A stretch of 6,690 nt of DNA. Origin: Gammaproteobacteria bacterium. GTDB lineage: Bacteria; Pseudomonadota; Gammaproteobacteria; Arenicellales; Poriferihabitantaceae. The notes beneath the pieces were generated by a model. It had not been told where the DNA came from, did not search any database, and saw only the letters and a program-made list of their open reading frames with translations. The position numbers and the translations under genes were made by a program. The stretch is from the NCBI GenBank assembly GCA_020027415.1, contig JAHRAW010000063.1, positions 1 through 6,690 of the forward strand. Direction: 5' to 3'. Each line of letters begins with the position of its first letter. The first letter of the stretch is position 1. Positions 6,016 to 6,690 of this stretch are shown in pieces.

Positions 6016-6525
6016 TTATTCAAGCGCGTCGGTTACTTCCACTTCAAGCGAAGTGGCTAAATCGGTTGACATTAGCGATTCCAAAAATTCGGCGAGCGGC
6101 GTGAAATGTTCAATCAGCGTGGATTCTTGCCACCATGGTTGGCTAGTCAATTCCATGAAGGTTGCCATGAGAATTACCAACGCAATTAGCACGACCCCCC
6201 GACCGATGCCAAACAACATCCCTAACAGGCGGTCAACGCTATCAATGCCGGTGAACGAACGCACCTTACCGAACCATTTTCCGAGCATCGCAGTAATAAT
6301 CAATACCACCATAAAAATCGCGATGAAGGCGGTGGTCACGCGCGCCAACGGCTGCTCAATATAATCCAGCAAATAGACGGCGGCGACGGGAGCATAAGAA
6401 TAAGCCACCCACAACGCCACCAACCACGACGCCAGCGAGAATATTTCACGAATGAAGCCGCGCCAAAAACCAACCAGCGCGGAAAACAGCATGACGGCGA
6501 TGATGGCGCTATCCATTAAGCCCAT
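6016..6525 (-). CDS. cvpA: CvpA family inner-membrane protein
   Basis: CvpA is a small inner-membrane protein named for its need in colicin V production in E. coli. Its molecular role is unsettled and it is linked to envelope stress tolerance. This protein has 169 residues, against about 162 in E. coli. It has four hydrophobic segments at about 4-20, 29-51, 63-85 and 101-124. The family motif GFWRGFIRE (19-27) follows the first, and the conserved GIDSVDRLLGMLFGIGRG (93-110) leads into the fourth. A polar, acidic tail follows. ATG 6525 gives MGLMDSAIIAV, which aligns with MVWIDYAIIAV of E. coli, and a GAAGA lies just before it. The stop TAA is followed by one base and then the purF ATG, so the two form an operon. 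An internal ATG at 6516 is a less likely start. Confidence 0.93.
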   Translation of the reverse strand: MGLMDSAIIAVMLFSALVGFWRGFIREIFSLASWLVALWVAYSYAPVAAVYLLDYIEQPLARVTTAFIAIFMVVLIITAMLGKWFGKVRSFTGIDSVDRLLGMLFGIGRGVVLIALVILMATFMELTSQPWWQESTLIEHFTPLAEFLESLMSTDLATSLEVEVTDALE

Positions 6526-6583
6526 GAGTCTTCACTGGATAGGGTGGTTGACAAGGCTGGGCGGAGTCTTCCGCGCAGCGTGG

Positions 6584-6611
6584 ATTTTAGGGATGGGCAT
6601 GATTTTGCCAT
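6584..6611 (-). promoter_or_regulatory. Candidate cvpA-purF promoter
   Basis: On the minus strand, ATGGCA (6606-6611, 4 of 6 to the -35 consensus) is 16 bases before TAAAAT (6584-6589, 5 of 6 to the -10). Transcription would start near 6577, giving a leader of about 50 bases before cvpA. A short dyad, ATGGGC with GCCAT (6594-6612), overlaps the -35 and could be an operator. I find no recognisable PurR box (ACGCAAACGTTTGCGT-like), although purF is under PurR in E. coli. Confidence 0.35.
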
Positions 6612-6688
6612 TCGGTTGCGCGATTTGCCTTAGGGGTTTGAGGGTTGGGGTTGAGATTGGGCTTGAGATTTAGGGCGCGTGTTTGGTC
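6587..6688 (-). CDS. Possible C-terminal tail of an upstream gene, partial
   Basis: One minus-strand frame is open from the right edge (6688) to a TAA at 6587-6589, giving 33 residues rich in Asn, Pro and Gln, including LKPNLNPNPQTPKANR. The other two minus frames stop within the first 21 bases. In many gammaproteobacteria the gene before cvpA is dedD, with a SPOR domain. This tail shows no SPOR features, and 33 codons can stay open by chance in C- and A-rich DNA. I do not recognise it. It could equally be non-coding leader. Confidence 0.2.
   Translation of the reverse strand, partial: DQTRALNLKPNLNPNPQTPKANRATEWQNHAHP
6633..6675 (+). other. G-rich tract with quadruplex-like spacing
   Basis: The plus strand carries five G-runs: GGGG 6633-6636, GGG 6642-6644, GGGG 6647-6650, GGG 6659-6661 and GGG 6673-6675. 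The intervals are 5, 2, 8 and 11 bases, made of T, A and G in TTGAG-like units. The first four runs are close to the usual quadruplex spacing rule, with one loop a base too long. The tract lies upstream of the candidate cvpA promoter, on the template strand for cvpA-purF. Function is unknown, and it could simply be low-complexity sequence. Confidence 0.4.
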
Positions 6689-6690
6689 AC

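Noticed and set aside
6526..6690. PurR operator upstream of cvpA-purF
   Set aside because: No stretch approaches the ACGCAAACGTTTGCGT consensus. The nearest, a GCGCAACCG on the minus strand, lacks the second half-site.

Overview
This 6.7-kb window reads as core chromosome of a proteobacterium, most likely a gammaproteobacterium. An initiator tRNA precedes rimP and nusA, the same order as the metY-rimP-nusA-infB locus of Escherichia coli. lpxH shows a Gram-negative lipid A pathway, and cvpA sits directly before purF as in many gammaproteobacteria. The genes are fairly GC-rich and tightly packed, and no gap between genes exceeds about 175 bases. I see no phage, transposon, CRISPR array or defence genes, and no new multi-gene system. 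The points of interest are in the intergenic DNA and in the lineage of one tRNA synthetase.

Layout from left to right. nusA (1-1278, minus, C-terminus beyond the left edge) and rimP (1378-1833, minus) lie downstream of an initiator tRNA-fMet gene (2006-2082, minus). Between the tRNA and rimP are a long inverted repeat in the tRNA trailer and an intrinsic terminator. A candidate promoter lies just before the tRNA. A second terminator-like hairpin (2128-2178) fits best on the plus strand, where no gene is visible. cysS (2195-3574, minus) is divergent from lpxH (3695-4429, plus), and their 120-bp spacer holds three tandem copies of a 16-bp AT-rich repeat. lpxH converges on purF (4482-6014, minus) with a perfect 7-bp hairpin between them. 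purF follows cvpA (6016-6525, minus) after one base. The last 165 bases hold the probable cvpA-purF promoter, a G-rich stretch on the plus strand and perhaps the tail of an upstream minus-strand gene.

How the genes work together. tRNA-fMet, RimP and NusA serve translation initiation, 30S subunit maturation and transcription elongation or antitermination, and are usually co-expressed with infB. CysS charges tRNA-Cys. LpxH makes lipid X in the lipid A pathway. PurF commits PRPP to purine synthesis, and CvpA is its membrane-protein neighbour. The three blocks (metY-rimP-nusA, cysS/lpxH, cvpA-purF) are separate loci in E. coli, so their adjacency reflects a different gene order. The CysS sequence looks like a subfamily other than the usual gammaproteobacterial one.
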